Positions 1 through 5,943 of a DNA stretch of 6,718 nt are shown here, piece after piece. Below the pieces are notes generated by a model that searched no databases, was not told the origin of the DNA, and saw only the letters and a program-made list of their open reading frames with translations. Source of the DNA: CAZIAK01 sp964537035 (GTDB lineage Bacteria > Planctomycetota > B15-G4); the NCBI GenBank assembly GCA_964537035.1, contig CAZIAK010000094.1:1-6718 (forward strand), written 5' to 3'. A program made the translations under genes and the position numbers. Numbering within the stretch: the stretch's first letter is position 1; every line of letters starts with the position of its first letter.

Positions 1-2144
1 ACCGTGATGTACTCCAGGCGATCGATCAGCTCCTGCAACAGGGCACCGTCGCCACCGATCAGATCGTCCGGCCCGTTGCTCCCCGGGGGGAACGCCAGCG
101 GGTCGTCCACCGTGAACTGGTACACGCTGGCGATGGCGGTGAGGCTGCGGTACATCCAGCGCTCTTGCTCCCAGATGTTGATCGTCTTGAGCACTTCGGC
201 CTCGTCGAGGATGGCCTCCCGATAGCGGGGGTCGCCGGTGAGGTACCAGGCGAGAATGATGCCCTCGCGATAGCGGTGTTCCGGGTCGCCGAAGTTCTTC
301 TTGGTGGTCGGGAAGTCCCCTTCGTTCGTGGCCGGGATGATCTGCTCGGCCGTCGAGCCCATGGCATCGTCATCGAGCCAGCCGTCTGAGCGACGGATCT
401 GCCACTCTGACTTCCACAGCGCGAAGTCGAGGGCGTTCAGCAGCGCACCGCCCTTGCCATGCCGCAGCCAGTCGCCAGCCAGGGAGCTCTCGATGCTGGC
501 GTAGTTGTTGAAACCGCCGGTGGTATTGGCGGACAGGTAGCGCGTCACCTGCAACTTGGGGTTGGGCGGGTTGATGTCGTAGGTGATGCCCATCTTCGAC
601 AGGGCCAGCTCAGCCTCGGCTTCGGTGACCATGCGGTACGGGAAGACACCAGAGTCGCGATAGTGAGCGTAGTCGGAGGCTCGGGCCACCAGGGGATACT
701 CGTGAGTGGTGGCCAGGTCGAAGGCGTCGGGCACAGCCCCCGTGTGGAACGAGAAGACCACCGTGCGGCTCTCGTGCTGTTGCCACAAGAAGGTGTAGCC
801 CGCGTCGTTCTGCTTGGTGAACACGCCAGCGGTCACCTGACCATCGCCCCGCACCTCGAGACCGGCGGGCCAGAGGTAGGGCATCTGGCGCTGGTGCACG
901 GTCACACCAGCCACGCCGTTGCTCAAGGTCGCGAAGCCCACCTTGGGGTACTGGTTCTTGTCGCCCAGGGAGTGCTGCACCGCGCCCTTGGCCACCAGCT
1001 CGTAGCCCTGGTCCATCAGCTCACTGCTGCTGCCCGCTTGCTTGGGGATGTGGGGGAAGAAGTTGTTGCTGTAGGTGCTCACCTTGGCGGACGTCTGAGC
1101 CATGTACAGGGTCATCTCGTCCGTGCCCAGATTGAGCACCCGAGAGAGGCTCGGCTTGCCCGCGCCATGCAAGGGCATGGTCGCCGTGGGAGCGACGCCC
1201 GGCGCCAGCTGACTCAATGCCAGCTGCGTGCCCAGCTCGACCGAACCCAACTGCACGTGAGCCGGATAGGTCAGGTCGGCGTTCTTCAGGGTCATGGTCA
1301 CTTCGACATCTCGGCTGCCGGCCCAAGCGGTCATGCGCAGAGTGAAATCGATCACCCGCTGATCACCGCTGTCGTGCAGGGAGCCGTCGGCGCGCACCAC
1401 CGCCCGTGCCGGTCCGTTCTCTTCGATGACCACCGAGGTGTTGGCCATGGACAAGGGGCTGCCGTCCGTCGCGGTGCCGAACACTCCAGCCGCCGACGGG
1501 TTCTGCACCGCCGGCACCTCGTTCACCACCACGGTCTCGAACAGGTTGAAGTTGGTCTTCGAGATGGTCAGATTCAGGTATTGATTGGTGCCGTTGTCAT
1601 CACCGGTGACCAGGCGAATCGAGTTGCCTTCGTCCCGGGCGATCTCGGCGCCAGCGAGAATGGGCGGTACACCTGTGCCATCGGTGATCTTCACCTGGGT
1701 GGTCTCACCGGCGGACATGCCACCCATCAGGATGTCCACCAGCATCCACTTCACCGCGCCCGTACTGGGCCAGGACTCGACCTGCTTGAACTGGTAGCCC
1801 ACGGGGAAAGCCGTGCTACTGGCATCGGCCGCCACCACGGACAGGGCCGGACGCCCGGTGGCCGGATCGAGGTGGATATCGTCATCGATGGACAGGGGAA
1901 TGCCCACGGTGACGACCTGCAACTCGCGATCGGTGCCCACGGCCCCACCGGGCAAGGCCTCGCTCACGTCCACCAACAACTCGATGGTCGGGTCCACCGG
2001 CGGTGGTGGGTCTGGTGGACCTGGCGGATCTGGAGGATCGGGATCGCCGGTGGTCGTCGCATCGCCCGCGCCGCCTCCGCCTCCACCGCCGCCACAGCCC
2101 ACCAGAAGCAAGCAGAGGGTCAGCGCACAACACGCGACCCTCAT
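1..2144 (-). CDS. Large secreted lipoprotein, PcRGLX/YetA-like (exo-rhamnogalacturonan lyase family-like), C-terminus cut off by window edge
   Basis: The frame is open from 2144 to the left edge (714 codons, no stop), so the C-terminus is missing. Residues 1-17 form a lipoprotein signal peptide ending in lipobox LVGC (lipidated C17). Then come eight Gly and a Pro/Asp-rich linker to about residue 52, typical of a tether holding a domain off the membrane. From about residue 77 the pattern GIPLS ... Q-F ... ESWPSTGAVKW (W125, K132, W133) resembles the N-terminal RIFT-barrel of PcRGLX/YetA-like proteins, where the usual form is W-P-D-G-S-V-K-W. A beta-rich middle follows, then from about residue 537 helical segments (NNYASIESSLAGDWLRHGK; HRYREGIILAWYLTGDPRYRE) that look like an alpha/alpha toroid. 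Known members of the family include polysaccharide lyases; substrate and activity here are inference. Start choice: 2144 gives a compact signal peptide but no Shine-Dalgarno site. In-frame ATG at 2204 has GGAAGGG six bases upstream and would add 20 residues. Family recognised from memory of motifs, so moderate confidence; the gene itself is secure. Confidence 0.6.
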   Translation of the reverse strand, partial: MRVACCALTLCLLLVGCGGGGGGGGAGDATTTGDPDPPDPPGPPDPPPPVDPTIELLVDVSEALPGGAVGTDRELQVVTVGIPLSIDDDIHLDPATGRPALSVVAADASSTAFPVGYQFKQVESWPSTGAVKWMLVDILMGGMSAGETTQVKITDGTGVPPILAGAEIARDEGNSIRLVTGDDNGTNQYLNLTISKTNFNLFETVVVNEVPAVQNPSAAGVFGTATDGSPLSMANTSVVIEENGPARAVVRADGSLHDSGDQRVIDFTLRMTAWAGSRDVEVTMTLKNADLTYPAHVQLGSVELGTQLALSQLAPGVAPTATMPLHGAGKPSLSRVLNLGTDEMTLYMAQTSAKVSTYSNNFFPHIPKQAGSSSELMDQGYELVAKGAVQHSLGDKNQYPKVGFATLSNGVAGVTVHQRQMPYLWPAGLEVRGDGQVTAGVFTKQNDAGYTFLWQQHESRTVVFSFHTGAVPDAFDLATTHEYPLVARASDYAHYRDSGVFPYRMVTEAEAELALSKMGITYDINPPNPKLQVTRYLSANTTGGFNNYASIESSLAGDWLRHGKGGALLNALDFALWKSEWQIRRSDGWLDDDAMGSTAEQIIPATNEGDFPTTKKNFGDPEHRYREGIILAWYLTGDPRYREAILDEAEVLKTINIWEQERWMYRSLTAIASVYQFTVDDPLAFPPGSNGPDDLIGGDGALLQELIDRLEYIT

Positions 2145-2204
2145 GAAGAGACCGAAATCGAGGCCCGTCGTCGTCGTCCAACCGTTGCTGTGGGTACTTG
2201 TCAT

Positions 2205-2215
2205 CGGGCCCTTCC
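2205..2215 (-). promoter_or_regulatory. Possible ribosome binding site for the alternative lipoprotein start at 2204
   Basis: On the minus strand GGAAGGG is followed by CCCG and then the ATG at 2204-2202. This is the best Shine-Dalgarno-like site near either candidate start of the lipoprotein; the bases before the ATG at 2144 read CGGTCTCTTC and contain none. It favours the longer protein, against the signal-peptide argument for the shorter one. Confidence 0.35.
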
Positions 2216-2231
2216 AAAGCGTGCGCGCAAA

Positions 2232-2241
2232 TCCATATGGA
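2232..2241. promoter_or_regulatory. Perfect 10-base palindrome TCCATATGGA upstream of the lipoprotein gene
   Basis: TCCATATGGA equals its own reverse complement. It lies 28 bases before the possible start at 2204 and 88 before 2144, and is the only AT-rich patch in a very GC-rich leader. It could be part of a promoter -10 region or an operator; no matching -35 box at proper spacing was found, so the role is a guess. Confidence 0.25.
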
Positions 2242-2303
2242 GGTTGTCGGCAAGCCGTGGGCAGCGACTGGAGCGGCCCTGTCCAGGCACGGGCAGTGCA
2301 AGG

Positions 2304-2386
2304 GGCAGGGGCCTTGTGAAGCGAAGGCCTCAAGAGCTGCGGCCATCCAGAGAAGACGGGAACCACGCCGCGATCGGGCCCCTGCC
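2304..2386. repeat. Long-range inverted repeat, 10-base arms
   Basis: GGCAGGGGCC at 2304-2313 is the exact reverse complement of GGCCCCTGCC at 2377-2386. The 63 bases between them include a smaller inverted repeat, GGCCTT (2310-2315) and AAGGCC (2324-2329), overlapping the left arm, so the two folds would be mutually exclusive. In the transcript of the lipoprotein gene this would be 5' leader RNA. GC-rich DNA makes short palindromes common, so function is unproven. Confidence 0.4.
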
Positions 2387-2400
2387 GCAGCCGGGCCACG

Positions 2401-2428
2401 CCGGGCCCTGGGTCAGTCCAGGGGCCGG
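2401..2428. repeat. Strong imperfect hairpin, 10 paired bases with one mismatch
   Basis: The arms are CCGG-G-CCCTGG (2401-2411) and CCAGGG-G-CCGG (2418-2428) around a six-base loop GTCAGT. Ten base pairs form with a single G opposite G in the middle. It lies between the cytochrome stop and the lipoprotein start. No run of T follows on either strand, so it is not a standard intrinsic terminator; it may be a processing or protective stem, or chance. Confidence 0.45.
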
Positions 2429-2468
2429 TTCAGGGCCGAATTCGCCACATCGCGAGCATCACTCCCGG

Positions 2469-2486
2469 TGGGCAGAACCCTGCCCA
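2469..2486 (-). terminator. Perfect stem-loop downstream of the cytochrome gene, possible terminator
   Basis: On the minus strand TGGGCAG, loop GGTT, CTGCCCA gives seven perfect base pairs with a four-base loop. It begins 82 bases past the stop of the cytochrome gene. There is no T-tract after it, so if it ends transcription it is not by the standard intrinsic mechanism; a 3'-end stabilising stem is equally possible. Confidence 0.35.
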
Positions 2487-2567
2487 TCCCAGACGGTGGC
2501 GCATTCATGGCCCGGCGGTCATCTCGCTCGGGGCCAGGCTGGCTGGCGTAGCGCTACCCGATGAAGC

Positions 2568-4157
2568 TCAGCGTTGGAGCCACAGCTCCTGCCAGTTGGA
2601 GATCGATTTCGCGCCGCCCCGGTCGCCCGCAGCGCCGTCCCACACGGCGAAGGCGATGGAGAGCGGAGCCTCAGACGCGAGCAGAGAGAGCCCGGCGTCA
2701 TCGAGCGGTTCCCAGACCATGGTCACCACCCATTCATCGCTGCCGTAAGAGCCCAGGGCTCGCAGGGAGCTGGGCAGGCCCGGTTCGGGGTGGCGCCATC
2801 CCGGGCCAGTGCCCCGCAGGGGACGGCTCGGCCACTCGCCCGTGGGGGCACTCGGCGCAGCGCTGCCATCGCTGCGTTGGCCCGACGGGCCACCTCGGTC
2901 GGGCAACCCCGGCGCGGTCACCGGGCGGCTGACCCAGGCCCCGGGCAGGGCTCGCTGCCACGACGCACGCCAGCTGGCCAGCAAGACCGGCTCGTCGATG
3001 CTGCCCATGCCCAGAAACGGTGGGTCTGCGCTCGGAGCCAGCTGCAGCGCCAGACCGTCGTCTGCGCCTGGGCTGTCGTCGCGAGTGCGATCGCTCCAGG
3101 TCACTCGCAGGGCCAGCCGACGGCCATCGTGGAACGCGGCGACGGACACACCCTCAGGGCGATCGCCCCGCCAGACCAGGGGCGCAAGGGCCACCCATGT
3201 GGTGGGAGCGGTGTCCCAGGCGAGGACATCGTCCAGGGTCGAACGGAGCTTCTCGGCCGGCACAGAACGACGGACCAACCTGACGTTTTCATCAGCCGCA
3301 GGTTCGATCAGCGAACGGACGAACTGCACCAGGGCCCAGAGCTCGGTCTCGGTGTAACGAAACGCTGGCATGGCCGAGCCCGGCAGCCCCAGCACGATGC
3401 GCCGGGCGATCTGCTCGGGCTCCACGCCGCCCTTGAACAGGCCACGGGTCAGATCCCGGGCGGGGCCCGGATCGCCTCGCACATCCCGGAGGTCCAGCCC
3501 GGCGCCACAGCCATCGCTGCCGTGACAGTGAGCGCAGCCTTCCTCGAACAGCAGCTGTCCCATGGCCGCCTGCCCTGCGCTGGGCTCGGGTCTCTCGCCC
3601 AGTGTGGGGCTCGGCCCGGGACTCAGGGCCGCCTCTGCCCGCCAGCGGGCCAGCTGCCGATCGAGGCCGGTCTGAGCCACCAGCCGATCGGTCTCCGCGC
3701 CCACCCTGATCTGGCGCACCACGGCCACCAGGGCCGAAAGGTCGTCGTCTGGGAGGTGATCGAAGGCGGGCATGACCGAGCCGGGCATGCCCCGACGCAA
3801 CACGGTGAGCAGGTCTTGCTCGCTGGGCACTCCGCCCAACCCGGACACGATGCGAAAGAGCCCGGCACCCAGATCACGGGGCACGGGGAGCAACCCGTCA
3901 GACGCCGGCCCGGCCCCCCGGCCGTCGGCACCGTGACAGGCCGCGCACTGGCGGGAGTAGAGTTCCCAGCCCCGGGCCAGCTCGGCGGCGTCATCGGCAG
4001 ACTGGCCAGAGACCCCAGCGTTTCCCTGAGAGGCCCCAGTCGTCTGCGCATCCACGGGCCACGCCCACAACAGACACAGGGACGGGACCAGAGCCAAACG
4101 CAAGATGTGGGTCAGCATGGAGTGGTCCCAGAGAGGCCTGTGATTCATGCCCTCCAT
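2568..4157 (-). CDS. Periplasmic cytochrome: two c-type haem domains fused to an ethylbenzene-dehydrogenase-type haem-binding domain
   Basis: A 529-residue protein. After a signal peptide (hydrophobic core about 16-33, likely cut after VDA38) come two cytochrome c domains of similar design. Haem 1: C71-A-A-C74-H75, with Met ligand in GMPGSVMPAF (probably M129). Haem 2: C208-A-H-C211-H212, Met ligand in GLPGSAMPAF (M263). Each also has an R-D-L-x-x-G-L-F motif after the haem site, suggesting internal duplication. Residues about 293-529 match the EB_dh (DMSO-reductase-family gamma subunit) domain: FLGMGSIDEPV (M384) and the closing AVWDGAAGDRGGAKSISNW (K517). In ethylbenzene dehydrogenase a Met and a Lys bind haem b; M384 and K517 are the candidates here. 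Electron transfer in the periplasm is inferred. A Pro/Gly/Ser-rich stretch at about 404-465 interrupts the EB_dh domain, and C217 is an extra Cys beside haem 2. Start: ATG 4157 has AAGAGG four bases upstream; M14 (4118) gives a tighter signal peptide but no good ribosome site. No molybdenum enzyme gene is in view. Confidence 0.88.
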   Translation of the reverse strand: MEGMNHRPLWDHSMLTHILRLALVPSLCLLWAWPVDAQTTGASQGNAGVSGQSADDAAELARGWELYSRQCAACHGADGRGAGPASDGLLPVPRDLGAGLFRIVSGLGGVPSEQDLLTVLRRGMPGSVMPAFDHLPDDDLSALVAVVRQIRVGAETDRLVAQTGLDRQLARWRAEAALSPGPSPTLGERPEPSAGQAAMGQLLFEEGCAHCHGSDGCGAGLDLRDVRGDPGPARDLTRGLFKGGVEPEQIARRIVLGLPGSAMPAFRYTETELWALVQFVRSLIEPAADENVRLVRRSVPAEKLRSTLDDVLAWDTAPTTWVALAPLVWRGDRPEGVSVAAFHDGRRLALRVTWSDRTRDDSPGADDGLALQLAPSADPPFLGMGSIDEPVLLASWRASWQRALPGAWVSRPVTAPGLPDRGGPSGQRSDGSAAPSAPTGEWPSRPLRGTGPGWRHPEPGLPSSLRALGSYGSDEWVVTMVWEPLDDAGLSLLASEAPLSIAFAVWDGAAGDRGGAKSISNWQELWLQR

Positions 4158-4210
4158 GATGCCTCTTTCGGGCCCCCTCAGACCTACGCACTGCGGCCCG
4201 GAGAGCGCGG

Positions 4211-4352
4211 CGACCCAGGCCTCGGTCAGGCCNNNNNNNNNNNNNNNNNNNNNNNNNNNNNNNNNNNNNNNNNNNNNNNNNNNNNNNNNNNNNNNNNNNN
4301 NNNNNNNNNNNNNNNNNNNNNNNNNNNNNNNNGGTCAGGCCGGGGTCAGGCC
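4211..4352. repeat. 11-base tandem repeat flanking the assembly gap
   Basis: Units ending in CAGGCC occur with a period of 11 on both sides of the N run: CGACCCAGGCC (4211-4221), TCGGTCAGGCC (4222-4232, touching the gap), then GGTCAGGCC (4333-4341, touching the gap) and GGGGTCAGGCC (4342-4352). The last three share GGTCAGGCC exactly. The final unit overlaps the stop codon (4346-4348) of the hemolysin III gene. The gap is probably filled with more copies that could not be assembled; this is inference from the flanks. Confidence 0.65.
4233..4332. other. Assembly gap (100 N)
   Basis: One hundred undetermined bases, the conventional placeholder for a gap of unknown length. It lies between the hemolysin III stop and the cytochrome start, in the 188-base interval that should hold the cytochrome promoter. 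Any gene, promoter or terminator here cannot be seen, and true spacing between the two genes is unknown. Confidence 0.98.
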
Positions 4353-5047
4353 CGCTCCGTCAGTGCCTGGGTCACGGTGGGCGCCTCTTGTCCGGCGAGG
4401 ACCTGCTCGACGAAACGCCAGTGCAGTCCCAGGGCCACCAGGACGCAGACGTGGAACAACTCGTGAGGGCCGAGCACACCGGGGATCAACACGGGCATGC
4501 GCAAGAAATCGAGCACGGCGCCCACGGTGTAGGTCAGCCCCCCCGCCGCCAGCAGGGCCACGAAGCCCATCCCGTGCAGGCACCACAGGCGAATGGTGGA
4601 GATCAGCCCCAACCAGCCCATGCCCAGATACACCACCAGACCCAACCACTCCGGGGTCTCGGCGAAGAAGAAGGCCTTCATGATCACGCCCAGCCCGCAG
4701 GCGGTCCAGGCCACGGTGATCATGGCCCAGCGCCAGGGACCGCTGAACAAGATCGAGTGCACCGCGGTGATGGTCCCGGCGATGAGCACGAAGATGGCCA
4801 CGTGATCGAGTTGGCGCAGCACCGGGCGGCCCACTCCGCCCTCGTCGAGCAGGTGGTACACGCCGCTCATGGCCAGCAGGAACACCGCAGAGAAGCCGAA
4901 GAGCAGCAAGGACACCAGCCGCCCCTTCACTCGACCATGCCGCTGAATCAGGCGCACCCAGAGGACCAGAAAAACGGCTGCACCCGCGAGGTGGGTCCAG
5001 CTGCTCAGCGGTTCGGCGAAGCCAGGGACAGAGATGGTGTCAGGCAT
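4346..5047 (-). CDS. trhA: Hemolysin III / YqfA (TrhA)-type PAQR-family membrane protein
   Basis: A 233-residue, strongly hydrophobic protein with about seven membrane helices. It carries the PAQR (adiponectin receptor-like) signatures in order: E12-P-L-S-S-W-T-H18 near the N-terminus, S61-G-V-Y-H65, L-D81-H82, and H195-E-L-F-H199 in the last helix. H65, D81, H195 and H199 are the residues expected to form the intramembrane metal site of the superfamily. Bacterial members are called hemolysin III from early work; the E. coli relative is linked to membrane energetics and lipid homeostasis, and true haemolysis is not implied. Length is slightly above the usual 205-220. Start: ATG at 5047; a TTG at 5056 would add three residues, and neither has a clear ribosome site. 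A promoter-like pair at 5128-5156 precedes it. Its stop codon lies inside an 11-base repeat next to the assembly gap. Confidence 0.88.
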   Translation of the reverse strand: MPDTISVPGFAEPLSSWTHLAGAAVFLVLWVRLIQRHGRVKGRLVSLLLFGFSAVFLLAMSGVYHLLDEGGVGRPVLRQLDHVAIFVLIAGTITAVHSILFSGPWRWAMITVAWTACGLGVIMKAFFFAETPEWLGLVVYLGMGWLGLISTIRLWCLHGMGFVALLAAGGLTYTVGAVLDFLRMPVLIPGVLGPHELFHVCVLVALGLHWRFVEQVLAGQEAPTVTQALTERA

Positions 5048-5127
5048 GAGCAGCAAGAAACGGGGGGATGGGCCCAGCGCACCGCCAGCCTGCGCCGCGG
5101 CACCTCAGGTCACACGTCTGCACTCAT

Positions 5128-5156
5128 ATCATAGCGCCCCAGCCGGTGGCTGGCAG
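5128..5156 (-). promoter_or_regulatory. Candidate sigma70-type promoter of the hemolysin III gene
   Basis: Minus strand CTGCCA (5156-5151, four of six matches to TTGACA), 17-base spacer, TATGAT (5133-5128, five of six matches to TATAAT). Transcription would start near 5121, giving a leader of about 74 bases. A perfect inverted repeat occupies the -35 end and spacer. Confidence 0.45.
5139..5153. repeat. Inverted repeat CCAGCC-GGT-GGCTGG in the promoter spacer
   Basis: Six perfect pairs around a three-base loop. It overlaps the -35 box and spacer of the candidate hemolysin III promoter, so it could be an operator; it is also about 90 bases past the tag stop codon, so it could be a weak terminator stem for tag, though no T-run follows. 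Confidence 0.4.
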
Positions 5157-5240
5157 GGACCGCACGGGCTCACCTTGGTCGACGGGCCGCTTCGCCCAGC
5201 CAAGATCCGCCGACGACTGCGCGATCTGGTGCGCGCGAGA

Positions 5241-5840
5241 TCAGCCCACCTCGCCGTGGCGAAAACAGCTCACCAGGTGGTCGTTCACCAGGCCCGTCGA
5301 CTGCATGTACGCGTAGCAGATGGTCGGGCCCACGAAACGAAAGCCCCGGTGCTTCAGCTCCCGGCTCATGGCCTTCGATGCGGGCGTTTCAGCGGGAACT
5401 TCGGCCATGGTCTGCCAGTGATTCGTAATCGGTTCGCCGTCCACGAAGTCCCAGAGAAACTCGGCGAAGCTGCCCCACTCGTCGACGACCTCCAAGAAGC
5501 GCTGAGCGTTGTTCACCGACGAGGCGATCTTGAGCCGGTTGCGCACGATGGCCGGGTTGTCGCGCAGGCGCTGCACGCGAGCCTTGCTGAAGCGGGCCAC
5601 CTTGAGCGGGTCGAAGCCGTCGTAGGCAGCTCGGTAGCCTGCGCGCTTGTTGAGGATCGTCGACCAGCTCAACCCCGCCTGGGCGCCCTCGAGGATCAAC
5701 ATCTCGAACAGGTGTCGATCGTCGCGGTTGGGCACGCCCCACTCTTCGTCGTGATAAACGGTGTACAGGGCTGTCCCCGAGGCCCAGGCGCAGCGCTCTC
5801 GTCCATCGCCAGAAACGCGCTTTTTCGAGGCATCAGCCAT
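5241..5840 (-). CDS. tag: DNA-3-methyladenine glycosylase I
   Basis: A 199-residue protein that excises 3-methyladenine from alkylated DNA as the first step of base excision repair, in the cytoplasm. Family hallmarks run the full length: R-C17-A-W near the N-terminus, Y-H30-D-E-E-W-G-V-P, D-D-R-H-L-F-E, L-E51-G-A-Q-A-G-L-S-W59, K-R-x-x-Y-R, then G-F-R-F-V-G-P-T and V-N-D-H188-L-V-S-C192-F-R-H. C17, H30, H188 and C192 correspond to the zinc site of E. coli Tag; E51 and W59 correspond to its base-binding pocket residues Glu38 and Trp46. Length is close to the 187 of E. coli, with about 13 extra N-terminal residues, and nothing is missing. Start ATG 5840 has only a weak GAGAG upstream. It is divergent from the lipoprotein gene, with 103 bases between starts; the neighbouring genes show no repair link. 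Confidence 0.95.
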   Translation of the reverse strand: MADASKKRVSGDGRERCAWASGTALYTVYHDEEWGVPNRDDRHLFEMLILEGAQAGLSWSTILNKRAGYRAAYDGFDPLKVARFSKARVQRLRDNPAIVRNRLKIASSVNNAQRFLEVVDEWGSFAEFLWDFVDGEPITNHWQTMAEVPAETPASKAMSRELKHRGFRFVGPTICYAYMQSTGLVNDHLVSCFRHGEVG

Positions 5841-5849
5841 TCAGCCGCT

Positions 5850-5866
5850 CTCATGGGAGCTATGAG
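5850..5866. promoter_or_regulatory. Small inverted repeat CTCAT-N7-ATGAG in the divergent intergenic region
   Basis: Five-base arms (5850-5854 and 5862-5866) spaced by seven bases, just upstream of tag and about 80 bases before the plus-strand lipoprotein gene. Layout resembles a dimeric repressor site, but arms this short may be chance. Confidence 0.2.
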
Positions 5867-5877
5867 TTCTGTTCGCC

Positions 5878-5905
5878 TTGCCACAGCATTGCACGCTCCT
5901 AAGAT
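5878..5905 (+). promoter_or_regulatory. Candidate sigma70-type promoter of the rhombotarget lipoprotein gene
   Basis: TTGCCA (5878-5883, five of six matches to TTGACA), 16-base spacer, TAAGAT (5900-5905, four of six matches to TATAAT). The predicted start near 5912 gives a leader of about 32 bases ending in a good ribosome site, GAGGA, with CAGCTC before the ATG at 5944. Confidence 0.5.
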
Positions 5906-5943
5906 GGTTCAGCAGATCGCCTCATGCAAGCCGAGGACAGCTC

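Larger units (their letters stand above)
2145..2567. other. Long intergenic region between cytochrome and lipoprotein genes
   Basis: About 420 bases (363 if the lipoprotein starts at 2204) without a credible gene: the reading frames here have arginine- and proline-rich, low-complexity translations and are overlaps of antisense frames. It should hold the 3' end of the cytochrome transcript and the promoter and leader of the lipoprotein gene, both minus strand. It carries several inverted repeats, listed separately. No clear -35/-10 pair was found; the only AT-rich spot is the palindrome at 2232-2241. Confidence 0.6.

Noticed and set aside
2198..2551. Possible small gene in the cytochrome-lipoprotein intergenic region
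   Set aside because: All frames here give low-complexity, Arg/Ala/Pro-rich translations and lack ribosome sites; no similarity to a known small protein was seen.
459..2564. Plus-strand open frame of 701 codons
   Set aside because: It lies antisense to the lipoprotein gene and the intergenic region. Its translation is His/Gly/Arg-rich with no recognisable domain, while the opposite strand has a signal peptide and family motifs. Long antisense frames are expected at this GC content.
2574..4466. Plus-strand open frame of 630 codons
   Set aside because: It runs antisense through the cytochrome gene and across the 100-N gap, where it is open only because N is not read as a stop. No motif is visible, and the minus strand carries two haem-binding motifs.
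5878..5943. N-terminal extension of the rhombotarget lipoprotein (22 residues)
   Set aside because: The extension contains the candidate promoter and the ribosome site. The ATG at 5944 starts a normal lipoprotein signal peptide.
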